Of a DNA stretch of 64,000 bases, positions 8,703-17,674 are shown one piece after another. Source of the stretch: Bradyrhizobium guangdongense (GTDB taxonomy: Bacteria; Pseudomonadota; Alphaproteobacteria; Rhizobiales; Xanthobacteraceae); assembly GCF_004114975.1 (NCBI RefSeq), contig NZ_CP030051.1, positions 5,704,001 through 5,768,000 of the forward strand. The letters are read 5' to 3'. The notes under the pieces were generated by a model. That model did not search any database. It saw only the letters and a list, made by a program, of their open reading frames with translations, and was not told the DNA's origin. Numbering within the stretch: the first letter of the stretch is position 1; every line of letters starts with the position of its first letter. The position numbers and the translations under genes were made by a program.

Positions 8703-8843
8703 CTTCACGCAGCCCGCCGACCGCCGGCTTTTACCCCCAACCGGGCTTGGACTATTTTTTCGGAGCCGCGAACCGTTTCTCATTTTCCAAGTCTCTAAGT
8801 CTTGAGGGCGTCAGAAACGACGCTACAAAGGCAGGAGGTTAAT

Positions 8844-9053
8844 TTGCTGTACAAGAAGAACGTGGCTGGCTGGGAAAGTTGGGTCCGGCTCCTGGCTGGG
8901 GCAATCATGATCGCGTGTGGACTACTAGGTCTTAAAGGGTTGCCCGTTGGATATCTGATCGCCGGTGTCGGGGTCATGACCGCGCTGACAGGCGTTTTCG
9001 GATACTGCCCGGCATGCGCGGTCGCAGGTCGAAAGCTGCGCGCCGAGCCATGA
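8844..9053 (+). CDS. DUF2892-like two-span membrane protein with CPAC motif
   Basis: Start decided by the ribosome site: a perfect AGGAGG at 8833-8838 lies five bases before TTG 8844, while the longer frame from 8802 has none. The 69-residue product has the N-terminal YKKNVAGWESWVR phrase and two membrane helices (about residues 13-28 and 31-48), then GYCPACAVAG and a basic end. This is the layout of small DUF2892/YgaP-membrane-domain proteins. The CPAC pair could be redox-active or metal-binding. Its stop overlaps the ATG of the sigma factor (ATGA at 9050-9053), so the two are coupled. Confidence 0.75.
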   Translation: MLYKKNVAGWESWVRLLAGAIMIACGLLGLKGLPVGYLIAGVGVMTALTGVFGYCPACAVAGRKLRAEP

Positions 9054-9574
9054 GCAGATCCTTTTTATCGCCGGGCACGATGGAAGCGGCCATCGGCGGG
9101 GACGCCGACGCCATCCTGACGCTGCTCAAAACGTCGCAGCCCGACATACGCCGCTACGCGCGAAGAACCTGCCGCACGACGAGCGATGTGGAAGACGCGG
9201 TTCAGGAAACCTTATGGATCGTGTACCGCCGCATCGGTCGTCTCCAACGTGCCGGAGCCTTTTCCCTCTGGCTTTTTCAGATCGTTCATCGAACCTGCCT
9301 GAGATTGGCAAAGCAGCATATAGGCGTTCCCGATGACGTCTCCTCCCTGGAAAATGACCTGCAGCTTTCGAAGAGGCCGGAATCAGAACTTCGCATCGAT
9401 ATAGCTGCCGCGATCCAGTCGCTGCCGAGCCACTACCGGCAGGTGCTGATGTTGCGGGATGTGGACGAAATGACGATCAGTGAAATAGCACAATCGCTGC
9501 AGCTGACCCGAGAAACCGTGAAGGCGCGATTGCATCGCGGACGAGCGCTCGTGCGTGAATATATGGTGCGCTGA
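9050..9574 (+). CDS. ECF-family RNA polymerase sigma factor
   Basis: A 174-residue sigma-70 family protein. Region 2 covers about residues 28-90 (YARRTCRTTSDVEDAVQE, then a WLFQIVHRTC segment), and region 4 covers about residues 118-172 (LPSHYRQVLMLRDVDEM, TISEIAQSLQLTRETVKARLHRGR). There is no region 1 or 3, so it belongs to the ECF class. ATG 9050 overlaps the previous stop, giving translational coupling. It is flanked by two small membrane proteins with Cys-x-x-Cys motifs and no classical anti-sigma gene is present; one of the flanking proteins is therefore a candidate regulator. Confidence 0.88.
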   Translation: MSRSFLSPGTMEAAIGGDADAILTLLKTSQPDIRRYARRTCRTTSDVEDAVQETLWIVYRRIGRLQRAGAFSLWLFQIVHRTCLRLAKQHIGVPDDVSSLENDLQLSKRPESELRIDIAAAIQSLPSHYRQVLMLRDVDEMTISEIAQSLQLTRETVKARLHRGRALVREYMVR

Positions 9575-9583
9575 GGAGTCGGA

Positions 9584-9802
9584 ATGTTCGCCAGCAGTTC
9601 ACTCACCGAGCACCTTATCCGAGGTCTTGTCGGAATTGCAGCTCTCTGGACGGCGGTGTGGGTCGGGACAGACGCAGGTTGGACGGCAGTGCTTGGCTCC
9701 GTGACTCTGGGGCTGATATCATTGATCGCCTTTCGAGGATGCCCGGTCTGCTGGTCTATCGGCCTGTTTTCGATGGCACGCAGGTCGTTGACCTCGCTGT
9801 AA
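9584..9802 (+). CDS. Second DUF2892-like small membrane protein with CPVC motif
   Basis: 72 residues with GAGGAGTCGG just before ATG 9584, nine bases after the sigma-factor stop. Two membrane helices (about 12-27 and 32-49) are followed by RGCPVCWSIG, similar in position to the CPAC motif of the protein encoded upstream of the sigma factor. The two proteins share topology rather than close sequence. Together the three genes make one operon: membrane Cys protein, sigma factor, membrane Cys protein. Confidence 0.72.
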   Translation: MFASSSLTEHLIRGLVGIAALWTAVWVGTDAGWTAVLGSVTLGLISLIAFRGCPVCWSIGLFSMARRSLTSL

Positions 9803-10277
9803 TCGGGTTCACGTCTGCTTCCGGCGGCCCGTATGCGAAATTGCGCCACGTCCGTCGGAGGTCCGCTCATCGCGGGAGAGCGGACCAAATATATTCGACC
9901 TGAGCTCTTCGCAGTTTGGCCGTCAGCGCCGCCGAGGCGTAGCGCCACGACGTCCGCTTGCAGGGACAGACCGGACGTTTTCAGCCGGGCGCAACCACCG
10001 CGTTTGACCCGTCCCGGAGTCCACCAACGCCCTTGGGAGAGGCATCTCGGCTAAAGGTCTCCGGATGCCGCTCCCCAGCCCGCCTCAGCAAGCGGCCGGG
10101 ATCATCGGAATCCCTAGCCGGCTTCAATCGGTACCGGCGGCCGGCTTCGCCCGGACTCCACGGCCGAGTTCGTCGGAATGCGCAACTCACGAACTTACGC
10201 GCACCCCTGCCGGGTGCAAGCGACGCGATACGAGGCTGTTTCCCCGAGCAATGGAACGCTCGGCAATCCGAATGCAC
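9803..10277. other. Intergenic stretch with repeat copy D
   Basis: 475 bases between the sigma-factor operon and the convergent pilus operon. The left part holds dispersed repeat copy D. The rest has no frame with a ribosome site and no hairpin with a T run was seen. Confidence 0.5.
9813..9935 (+). repeat. Dispersed repeat, copy D
   Basis: Carries gtctgcttccggcggcccg, gcgaaattgcgcca, ggaggtccgctcatcgcgg, gagcggaccaaat, cgacctgagctcttcgcag and tttggccgtcagcg, matching copies B and C in order. It begins just after the last gene of the sigma-factor operon. Confidence 0.78.
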
Positions 10278-11639
10278 CTATTTGGAGACACGGAGCTGAG
10301 AGATTGATGTGCCGATCGCGGCAAACGCCGAGCTGATTTGACTTGCTTGAGTGAGCATGAAGAAATTACCCGGGCCGCTGGCGCAAGCCGGCAAAACGGC
10401 CGACTGTCCAGCGCCGTCAGTGTCTATCTGAACCGTGTAGATGACCACGCCGCTCGCCTTGATGGCGCTGCACAGCGTCGTCATGCGACTGTCGACCTGT
10501 GTGGAGATGCTACTGCCATCGCCATACCAGCGGTCGGCCGTATTCAAGCCGTCGGTAAAAAGGATGATGATGTGCTGGTACTGGTTGTTCGACGATTCGG
10601 CGGGTGCATTGAGAGGGCTCTGCTGCAGCAACGAGAGCCACCCCCATAACAGACCGATCGTCTGGTTTGTGGCTCCGTTCGGCGACATGGCGTTGATCGT
10701 ATTGTTGACGTTGGTCCAATTATAAGTGAGCGGCAGGATGGCGGCTGCCGGGCAGTTGCCCTCTTGATTGGCCGGAAACGAAGTCGGCAGTGATGACGGT
10801 GCGGTGGCGCTCACGTCATAGCTCTGGTCGCGATCCGCAACGCAGCCGTTCCAGGACGATTTATTCGTCGAAGGGCTGCCGTCGCTCCAACTATAGCCGT
10901 GGCCCACACATTCGGCTCTGGCAAACCAGGAGTAGGTGCTCTGACTGCAATAGGAACGACCCCAGGAATCCTTGTTATTCGCATCCCACTGATCCCAGCG
11001 CAGCCAAGTTGCACTCGAATTTGCAGTCCCGACGTTGACGTTGACCTCGAACGGAACAACGGAGATGTAGACATCGCCCTGGTTTTGGGCGAGCGCCGAA
11101 AGTTGGCTCACGAGTTGCTGCGCCGCCGGCTTGAGTGCCGCCATTTTGCCGCTCTGCGACATCGAGCCGGTATTGTCGAGAACGAGCGCTACACGCAGCA
11201 GATTGGCGCCCCACGTCGATGTCGAGTTTGCATTAAAGCCCAACGAGGGAAACCCGACGATCTGCATGAAAGCGGTCTGGATTTTGGCAGAGCCGCTGAC
11301 CTGGACAGTCGAGCCGTTGCTGCCGCTGGACTGAGTATATGCCGCACTGATGCTGACCGACTGGGCCTCCGTATCGGTATAGAGCGCAGTGAAGTAGGTC
11401 TGAGCCTTTGAATTGATCTGTGCGGTCGTGATGAGTCCGCTCGATAGATCCTTTGCGACCATCAGCGACACGGAATCCAGAACTGACTGCATCGTGGCTT
11501 TTGCGCGGCTCGCGCGCGCATAGTCGATCGCTGCGCCCGCGAAGCTCAGCACAGGGATGATCATGATCCCAAAAATGACGGCTACATTTCCGCGCCGATC
11601 CTTACGGAAGCGCTTCATCAGGCTTGAATTCGAGAGCAT
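10278..11639 (-). CDS. TadG-like pilus assembly protein with von Willebrand A domain
   Basis: 453-residue protein. The N-terminus has the Tad pilin-like pattern KDRRGNVAVIFGIMIIPVL with one membrane helix (residues 19-38), then a VWA domain starting at about 148 with a D155-x-T157-x-S159 MIDAS-type motif. The large exported part is Ser/Asn/Thr-rich. ATG 11639 has GAGG upstream; the frame is open to 11693 in a less likely extension. In Tad systems TadG-type proteins help assemble Flp pili at the envelope. This gene is last in an operon with two TadE-like genes, but the motor, secretin and pilin genes are not in the window. Confidence 0.85.
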   Translation of the reverse strand: MLSNSSLMKRFRKDRRGNVAVIFGIMIIPVLSFAGAAIDYARASRAKATMQSVLDSVSLMVAKDLSSGLITTAQINSKAQTYFTALYTDTEAQSVSISAAYTQSSGSNGSTVQVSGSAKIQTAFMQIVGFPSLGFNANSTSTWGANLLRVALVLDNTGSMSQSGKMAALKPAAQQLVSQLSALAQNQGDVYISVVPFEVNVNVGTANSSATWLRWDQWDANNKDSWGRSYCSQSTYSWFARAECVGHGYSWSDGSPSTNKSSWNGCVADRDQSYDVSATAPSSLPTSFPANQEGNCPAAAILPLTYNWTNVNNTINAMSPNGATNQTIGLLWGWLSLLQQSPLNAPAESSNNQYQHIIILFTDGLNTADRWYGDGSSISTQVDSRMTTLCSAIKASGVVIYTVQIDTDGAGQSAVLPACASGPGNFFMLTQASQISSAFAAIGTSISQLRVSK

Positions 11640-11689
11640 GAGTGCCTCGCCTCTCTTCCTGCCGCATTCACATCCTCGCAACGTGGACC

Positions 11690-12312
11690 TCACGCTGTGG
11701 GACAGATGTTCGTCTGGGGGATCGACGGATAGAACACACAGGATTTCTGGCGCGGCCTGGTGTAGGAATCATCCGTCAAGTTGACGCCCGATCTCAGCAC
11801 GACCAGGGTCGCGTTGGTGTAGAGATAGCTGACGTGACTGTAGATCAGATACTGATTGGCCAGGACCTGGTTGTTTGAACCGCGGGAAATCAAGCCGCCT
11901 GGAATTGGGACAGGCGTACCGGTCGGTATTGCCGCCGTGTTGTATCCCTTGCTCCATTCAACGCGCACCTGCCCGCTGGAGGGGTCCACGTACAACAAGC
12001 TCACCGTTATGCTAATCGGCGTCGTGTCGTACGGCATCACGATCCCACTGCTGGCCGCGAAAAAGTTCGCGAGGTCCGCGTCGGTGACCACGCCGGCCTG
12101 GGACGTCAAATCCGAAACTGTCCGAGCTATCGACGTAACCTTGCGATCTCGATGGCGCTGGTCAGTTCGACCGTGCCGAAAAACAGCGCAAGCATAATCG
12201 GAGCAATGAAAGCGAATTCGACAGCTGCCACGCCGCGGCGATCTCTTGACAGGCGTGCAATCCAGCAGAAAGACCGCAGGACATTTCTTTTTGATTTCAC
12301 GCGACAGGTCAT
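11690..12312 (-). pseudogene. TadE-like protein gene with frameshift
   Basis: The N-terminal part (ATG 12312, reading to a stop at 12127) is a typical TadE start, DRRGVAAVEFAFIAPIMLAL with a membrane helix, ending TSAIEIARLRR. In the neighbouring frame the sequence continues from DRKVTSIARTVSDL to the stop at 11690 with a normal TadE body. Joining the two gives an intact ~200-residue TadE protein, so one or four bases are missing near 12140-12150 (the sequence gagatcgcaagg; a lost atcg unit from a doubled atcgatcg would explain it). The start overlaps the previous stop (ATGA). It may be a true mutation, a slippage-prone switch or a sequencing error. Confidence 0.8.
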
Positions 12313-12893
12313 GTCCCGCAGGCTCCGCCGTAGGGCTCATTGCGGAATACGGCCGTCGCCGTCAAAAGTCGCTGATTTCCATTCAAGTTGGAAAGGTTGA
12401 GACCGAGCCGGGTCACGAACAATGGCCATTTATAGAACAGCCGGGCGACCACGACATCGCAAGAGCCTCCGAGGTTGTAGCTGAGAGTGCTCGTGTCGAA
12501 GTTGCCGCCAACGATTTGACTGCTGACGGACATCGTCTGAAAGGACGAATAGCTCTTAACATCGACGGATATGCCGTTTGAGGTGCCGTTGCTGGGGTTA
12601 CAGGTAAATAGCGCCGGCGCCGGATTGCAGATGACTTGTGTGAGGTACGCGCCAACATTCGGGTAAGTCGACTGTGCCTGTCCTGTTCGAATTAACCGCG
12701 CCGCGTTATCATTTATCGACTCGAGGTAATCCGATGCCAGGAACATCAGTGACGTCTCGATGATTGCAAACAACAGCGCAATGAAGACGGGCGCGATCAA
12801 CGCGAATTCGACGGCCGCTGATCCTCGGCGGCTGCAGCGAAATCGACCAAGCACTGTTCTGATGAAGAACAATAGCGGAGCGAACGACGACAT
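12309..12893 (-). CDS. TadE-like pilus assembly protein
   Basis: 194 residues with the TadE hallmark: a basic segment SRRGSAAVEFALIAPVFIALL and a following membrane helix (about residues 24-50), then a periplasmic domain with four Cys residues (CNP, FTCNP, GSCD, GGACGT). Its stop overlaps the start of the next TadE gene by four bases. First gene of the TadE-TadE-TadG operon on the minus strand. In Tad systems such minor pilin-like proteins are needed for Flp pilus assembly. Confidence 0.85.
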   Translation of the reverse strand: MSSFAPLLFFIRTVLGRFRCSRRGSAAVEFALIAPVFIALLFAIIETSLMFLASDYLESINDNAARLIRTGQAQSTYPNVGAYLTQVICNPAPALFTCNPSNGTSNGISVDVKSYSSFQTMSVSSQIVGGNFDTSTLSYNLGGSCDVVVARLFYKWPLFVTRLGLNLSNLNGNQRLLTATAVFRNEPYGGACGT

Positions 12894-13341
12894 CGAGAAC
12901 TCGCGAGGCTGGCGGATTCCTTCAACACCAACCTAGAATAGAATTGTTGTTGAAAGGTTGAGGCGGCCGCCGCTGCGAAGCTGATCTTGTTAACCGGCCA
13001 TTAGGGAATGGCGCATGAGTGGGTAACGGGCCTGGTGGAACGCTGAGCGCTCAACGCTTCGGCTCGCGCCCGCGGATGTGATCGAAACCTTGCTTGATCG
13101 CGGCAAAGCGCGCACGCACCTGATGCGAAAGCGGCGGGGGTTCGGACCTCCGAGGACGCTGCGAGCTACGCGATGAAGGCGTGCATGCCCTCGACCGGGA
13201 TGTTCTTGGACCGAAACGCGCCCTCGAAGGGCGAAGTCCCGGAGCAAGCTCCGCCTCCCGGAAGCTATCGCGCGGTCCTAAGGGAGGAGTGGGGCGATTT
13301 CCTTGAGGAGTGAACATCGCCTTCCGCCCATCTTCCCCGCG
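12894..13341. other. Intergenic stretch, no supported gene
   Basis: 448 bases between the pilus operon and the TAXI receptor gene. One protein-like frame of 46 codons (ATG 13173 to stop 13313, plus strand) reads like a real protein tail (EEWGDFLEE at its end) but has no ribosome site. It may be a remnant. Nothing else was seen. Confidence 0.4.
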
Positions 13342-14775
13342 CTACGTGCCGCCTGATCCTCGCGCCATCGTCGTCGCCGGCCCTCGCACGGCCTCGACAT
13401 TGCCACGTTGCAACGTGGCGCGCCTCTCGGCGATGGCGTTGCTCAACAGCTCGAGCACCAGGCCGAACGCCGCGAGTTCCTCTTCCTCGAGCGAGCCGTC
13501 GTCGTAGCATGCCAGCGTCTCGCGGATGATCCCGTCGGCCTCGCGCTGGAGGGTCAGAAGCTCCTGATTGGACTCCGCGGTCCGCGCGCTGGACACCATG
13601 GCGAGGATTCTCCTGCGATGGCTGGTGTTTTCCTCCCTTTCGTCGCGGTTCAGATAGCGGCGCAGCCAGGCGGCGGCCGAGCCGATGCCGGAGAGAAGCA
13701 GCAGCCCGAACCAGAAGTAATCGCCGTAACGGTCGAGAAAGGTGCGCTCGTTGCCGTCGATCACGGCCGCAGCTCCGCGATGGACTGGCAGCTCGGTGTC
13801 CTTCTCGAGGTCCGGCTTGGTGATGTGAGCGGCGCCGGGAACCTGCCTCGCGATCGCCTGGCGAACGGCAAAGAGCTCGCGAAAGAAAGCGGCCACCGTC
13901 GTCTCCGAGAGAGTCTTTCTCGCCACGATGAGGTGGCTGACGCTGACGGTCTCGACCTTGTCATCCGGCCAGGCCGGATCCGCATTGAAGACGCTGGGCG
14001 GAATCTCCTCGGATTCGTAGCGGGGATGCTTCAAGGCGATCGCTTCCGAGGTCTCGACCGCGAGAAACTTCGGCTCGCCGCGCAGGTGCGCGGTCGCAGC
14101 AATGGCGTCCGATGTGATCTTGCTGTCGAGCGGCCCGACCGCCATGAAGGCATCGAGGTGAGGATCGCGCGCCAATTCCTCGAGATGCTCGGTGCCGAAC
14201 TGCGTCACCGCGACCTTGTCGGCGTCCACCCCGGAGGCGCTCAGGATCACCCGCAGCAACACGGCATTCGCCGCCGTCTTGCCGATGATGCCGACATGAT
14301 GCCCGGCGAGATCTGCAATTTCCTTGATTTTCGGCGTCGGCTTTTTCTTCGAGTTCCTGGTTGCAAGTCCGGAAGGCGCCCACAGCACGACGAAGTTCTT
14401 GCGCACCACCGCGACTTGCTGCGCCTCGGCAGGCATCTCCAGGTCGCCGCGGCCAACGGCCAGGTCGGCCTTGCCGGCGCCAAGCAGGGCAAGGGATTGC
14501 GCCGCCCCCTCGGTCCTGACCGGCGACAGCCTGACGGTTCGGCTCTCGGCAGCGAAGGCATCGGCCATCGCCTGGATGACCTTGTCGTCGTCGCTGCCCG
14601 GCGGTCCAACGGCGATGCGGAGCGTGTCCGGCCGCAACGCATAATAGAGGGCGCCCGACGCCGCGCCAAAGACAAGAAATCCGACCGCAAGAACCAGCAA
14701 GAAGCTATTGCGTCTTCTCCGCTCCCAGCGGGCGGCGTCATTGGTCGTCTGGCTGGTACTCTCGGACAAGGACAT
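13342..14775 (-). CDS. TAXI-family TRAP-type solute-binding protein, membrane-anchored
   Basis: 477-residue protein. One N-terminal membrane helix (about residues 22-46, LLVLAVGFLVFGAASGALYY) is followed by the TAXI binding domain, which begins with LRIAVGPPGSDDD and contains GAGKADLAVGRGD and HHVGIIGKTAAN. A second membrane helix lies near 345-360 (WFGLLLLSGIGSAAAWLRRYL) and a helical tail follows. This is the anchored form common in Bradyrhizobium; it lacks neighbouring TRAP permease genes here, so it may be an orphan sensor or receptor. ATG 14775 is preferred over the TTG at 14787. The ligand is unknown. Confidence 0.85.
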   Translation of the reverse strand: MSLSESTSQTTNDAARWERRRRNSFLLVLAVGFLVFGAASGALYYALRPDTLRIAVGPPGSDDDKVIQAMADAFAAESRTVRLSPVRTEGAAQSLALLGAGKADLAVGRGDLEMPAEAQQVAVVRKNFVVLWAPSGLATRNSKKKPTPKIKEIADLAGHHVGIIGKTAANAVLLRVILSASGVDADKVAVTQFGTEHLEELARDPHLDAFMAVGPLDSKITSDAIAATAHLRGEPKFLAVETSEAIALKHPRYESEEIPPSVFNADPAWPDDKVETVSVSHLIVARKTLSETTVAAFFRELFAVRQAIARQVPGAAHITKPDLEKDTELPVHRGAAAVIDGNERTFLDRYGDYFWFGLLLLSGIGSAAAWLRRYLNRDEREENTSHRRRILAMVSSARTAESNQELLTLQREADGIIRETLACYDDGSLEEEELAAFGLVLELLSNAIAERRATLQRGNVEAVRGPATTMARGSGGT

Positions 14776-15048
14776 CACCGCTGGCAACTGCAGACCGGGA
14801 GCGCCTGCTCCCGGTCATACCACGTTTTGCCGAGAACAACGTCTTGACGGCGGGGCCGGTTCATCGGCCTGAGGCCTGAAATGGACCCGATGGCCGGAGG
14901 CCGGCCGCCATGGAGCGGCGCGCAAACCCTCGCCGACGTGATCTGCCCCCAGGTCTGGTCCGCCCTGCGCCAACGCCTCCCTCCAGCTGTTGGCACGGGC
15001 CGCACCATCGTGTAACGGCACGAAAAAGCCCATTGGGACCGAACGCTG

Positions 15049-16296
15049 ATGAGTGTTGTTGCCAGGGAAGAAGCGGGACATGGCACTCGCGCGCTGATCT
15101 TCGCGCTGGTCGCGCTCGCCTGCGGGCACATGCTCTCGACCCTGCTGCGTACGATCCCGGCGCTCAGCCTCGATCTGATGGCGGCTGATTTCCGTATCGA
15201 GCCACAGGTACTGGCGAGCCTCACCTCGGTCTATCATTTCGCCTTCGCGGCCTCGCAGATTCCCGTGGGCGCGGCGATGGACCGCTTCGGCGTGCGGCCG
15301 GTGTCGCTGAGCCTGCTCGCAGGCACCGTAATTGGCGCGATCGCGTCGGGCTTCGCGACCGGGCCCGCAAGCTTTGCCTTCGGGCAGCTGCTGCTCGGAA
15401 TTGCCACCTCAGGCATGCTGATGTGCCCGATGACGCTGGCGGCGAAACAATTGTCGGCGGCACGCTTCGGGCTGTGGTCCGGCGCGATCCTGTCGATCGG
15501 CAATATCGGCATGCTGTTGTCCGCGAGCCCGCTCGCCTTCGTGGTCGACGCTTACGGCTGGCGCGCCGGATTCTGGATCGCCGCAGCAGGCGGCATCGCG
15601 GTGGCGCTCGCGGTTTTCGCGCTGGTGCCGAACCAGCCGGCTGAGCACAAGGACGATTCTTCGCCGCTGTCGCAGATGATCGAGGTGCTCAGGCTCGGAC
15701 TGTCGCGCCCCTTGCGCGGGCTCATCGCGCTGGCGCTGGTTTCGCTGGCGACATCGCTGGTGCTGCGCGGCCTGTGGGGCGGACCGTGGCTGATGCAGGT
15801 CAAGGGGCTGACGCGGGTCGAGGCCGGCAACCAGCTCGGCGCCTATACGCTGGCGATGATCGCAGGTCCCCTGTGCATGGGCATGATCGACCGCAGGGTC
15901 GGCCGCCGAAGAGAGCTCGTGGCCGGCGCGCACGCCGTGGCCGCGCTACTGGTTCTGCTGATGGCATTGGGGGCGCCGCATTATGCCGTCGCATGGCTGT
16001 TCGGCGTGCCGGTCATGCCGCCGCAATATGATCTGACGCTGTTCGTGCTGATCGGGCTCGCCTCTTCGGCGCAGCCGCTGCTGTTCGGCATGTGCCGGCA
16101 GCTCGTCGATGCGCAGGTCGCGGGCAAGGCACTGGCCGCGGTGAACCTCGCCTTCTTCCTCGGCACCGCCTTGATGCAGTCGCTCACCGGCGCGGTGGCG
16201 GCGTTCGCAGGATTGCCGGCCGTGCTGCTGTTCATGGCCGCGGCGCTGCTCGTGGGGGTGATGATCTTTTTGACTTACACCTCGTCGCATTCGTAG
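15049..16296 (+). CDS. MFS transporter
   Basis: 415 residues with about twelve membrane helices. The loop between helices 2 and 3 has GAAMDRFGVRPVS, the typical MFS G-x-x-x-D-R-x-G-R motif, and the loop in the second half has GMIDRRVGRRRELV. No substrate-specific feature was recognised. The start ATG 15049 has no strong ribosome site. It is followed 31 bases later by an M20 peptidase and further on by an enolase-superfamily enzyme, so uptake of a small organic acid, amino acid or peptide is a reasonable guess, no more. Confidence 0.85.
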   Translation: MSVVAREEAGHGTRALIFALVALACGHMLSTLLRTIPALSLDLMAADFRIEPQVLASLTSVYHFAFAASQIPVGAAMDRFGVRPVSLSLLAGTVIGAIASGFATGPASFAFGQLLLGIATSGMLMCPMTLAAKQLSAARFGLWSGAILSIGNIGMLLSASPLAFVVDAYGWRAGFWIAAAGGIAVALAVFALVPNQPAEHKDDSSPLSQMIEVLRLGLSRPLRGLIALALVSLATSLVLRGLWGGPWLMQVKGLTRVEAGNQLGAYTLAMIAGPLCMGMIDRRVGRRRELVAGAHAVAALLVLLMALGAPHYAVAWLFGVPVMPPQYDLTLFVLIGLASSAQPLLFGMCRQLVDAQVAGKALAAVNLAFFLGTALMQSLTGAVAAFAGLPAVLLFMAAALLVGVMIFLTYTSSHS

Positions 16297-16327
16297 GATG
16301 ACGGCTTCGCATCCAAGGAAATCAATC

Positions 16328-17533
16328 ATGCCCGTCGACACCAAGGCCGCCACCGACCGTCTCATGCGCTTCCTCTCCGTGGAAGGCGTCACCGGACAGG
16401 AGGCGGCGATCGGGCGTGAGCTCACCGCCGCGCTGAAGCAGGCCGGCGTGCCTGCCAAGGCTATCCGGCTCGACGATGCCAACACCCGCATCCCCGTGCC
16501 GACCGAGACCGGCAACCTCATCGTCGACCTGCCCGGCCGCGGCGCATTGCACAACCAGCCGCGCATCATGTTCATGACCCACATGGACACCGTGCCGCTC
16601 TGCGCCGGCGCCAGGCCGAAGAAATCCGGCCGCAAGATCGTCAACGAGGCCAAGACCGCCCTCGGCGGCGACAACAGATGCGGCTGCGGCGTGCTGGTGA
16701 CGCTGGCGGCCGAGCTCGAAAAGCAGAAGCTCGACCATCCACCGATCACGCTGCTGTTCTGCGTGCGCGAGGAGAGCGGGCTCTACGGCGCGCGCCACGT
16801 CAAGCTCGACGAGCTGGGCTCGCCGGTGATGGCCTTCAACTATGACGGCGGTTCGGCCTCCAACGTCGTGATCGGCGCTGTCGGCGCGGACCGCTGGACC
16901 GTGGAGATTTTCGGCCGTGCCTCCCATGCCGGCGTCGCGCCGGAGCGCGGCATCTCCTCGACCATGATCATGGCGCTGGCGCTTGCCGACGTGAAGGCCG
17001 GCGGCTGGTTCGGCAAGGTGGTGAAGGGCAAGGGCGCGAGCGCGCGGATGGGCACCAGCAATGTCGGCCCGGTCACCGGCGGCGAGGGCCGCCCGGCGGG
17101 CGATGCCACCAACGTCGTCACCGATTACGTGCATGTGCGCGGGGAATGCCGCAGCCATGACGGGAAATTCTTCAAGGAGATCACGAAGGCTTACAAGGCT
17201 GCGTTCGAGAAGGCGGCGAAGAAAGTCACCAATGCGCAAGGCAAGTCCGGCAAGGTCAAGTTCAAGGCCGAGACCGACTATTATCCGTTCCGGATGAAGG
17301 AGAACCTGCCGGTCGTGAAGCGCGCGATCGAGGCAGTGTCCGCCGTCGGCGGCACGCCGAACGTGCGCGCCGCCAATGGCGGCCTCGATGCCAACTGGAT
17401 GGTTCGCCATGGCATTCCGACCGTCACCTTCGGCGCGGGGCAGAACGAGGCGCACACCATCGACGAGTGGATCAATCTCGACGAATACGACCGGGCGTGC
17501 GCACTCGCGTTGCAACTCGCGACGATGCGGTGA
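16328..17533 (+). CDS. M20-family metallopeptidase, PepT-like
   Basis: 401 residues. Metal and catalytic residues are in place: H85 and D87 in THMDTVP, D115 in GGDNRCG, E148-E149 in REESG, D173 in NYDGG and a late His in NEAHTIDEW. The lid/dimerisation domain contains GRASHAGVAPERG. The order and spacing match tripeptidase T-like M20 enzymes. ATG 16328 is preceded by AAGGAAA; a frame to 16298 is a less likely extension. It follows the MFS gene closely and is probably cotranscribed with it. Confidence 0.88.
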   Translation: MPVDTKAATDRLMRFLSVEGVTGQEAAIGRELTAALKQAGVPAKAIRLDDANTRIPVPTETGNLIVDLPGRGALHNQPRIMFMTHMDTVPLCAGARPKKSGRKIVNEAKTALGGDNRCGCGVLVTLAAELEKQKLDHPPITLLFCVREESGLYGARHVKLDELGSPVMAFNYDGGSASNVVIGAVGADRWTVEIFGRASHAGVAPERGISSTMIMALALADVKAGGWFGKVVKGKGASARMGTSNVGPVTGGEGRPAGDATNVVTDYVHVRGECRSHDGKFFKEITKAYKAAFEKAAKKVTNAQGKSGKVKFKAETDYYPFRMKENLPVVKRAIEAVSAVGGTPNVRAANGGLDANWMVRHGIPTVTFGAGQNEAHTIDEWINLDEYDRACALALQLATMR

Positions 17534-17541
17534 ATTGGTGG

Positions 17542-17647
17542 GGTGGGTTAGCCCTGCAGATGCGCGAAGTGCATCTGCAGGGTGTAACCCACCACTTCTG
17601 TTCCCGCGGACAGCAAGGAGGTGGGTTACGCCTTCGGCTAACCCACC
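17542..17647. repeat. Palindromic REP-like repeat (GGTGGGTTA / TAACCCACC)
   Basis: Two hairpins in tandem. The first pairs ggtgggtta (17542-17550) plus gccctgcagatgc with gcatctgcagggtg plus taacccacc (17585-17593). The second pairs ggtgggtta (17620-17628) with taacccacc (17639-17647) around a cgccttcggc tip. The same nine-base arm is used four times in 106 bases. It sits between the M20 gene and the enolase-superfamily gene. It could act as a terminator or a mobile REP element; there is no clear T run. Confidence 0.8.
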
Positions 17648-17674
17648 CTACAAAAAGAAAAATCGGGAGGTCCC

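Noticed and set aside
13173..13313. A 46-codon plus-strand frame with protein-like end (EEWGDFLEE)
   Set aside because: No ribosome site and a stop shortly upstream in frame; may be a remnant, not called as a gene.
13408..14847. Long open frame opposite the TAXI receptor gene
   Set aside because: Composition is low-complexity Arg/Gly/Ala with no domain; a GC-rich shadow of the real gene.
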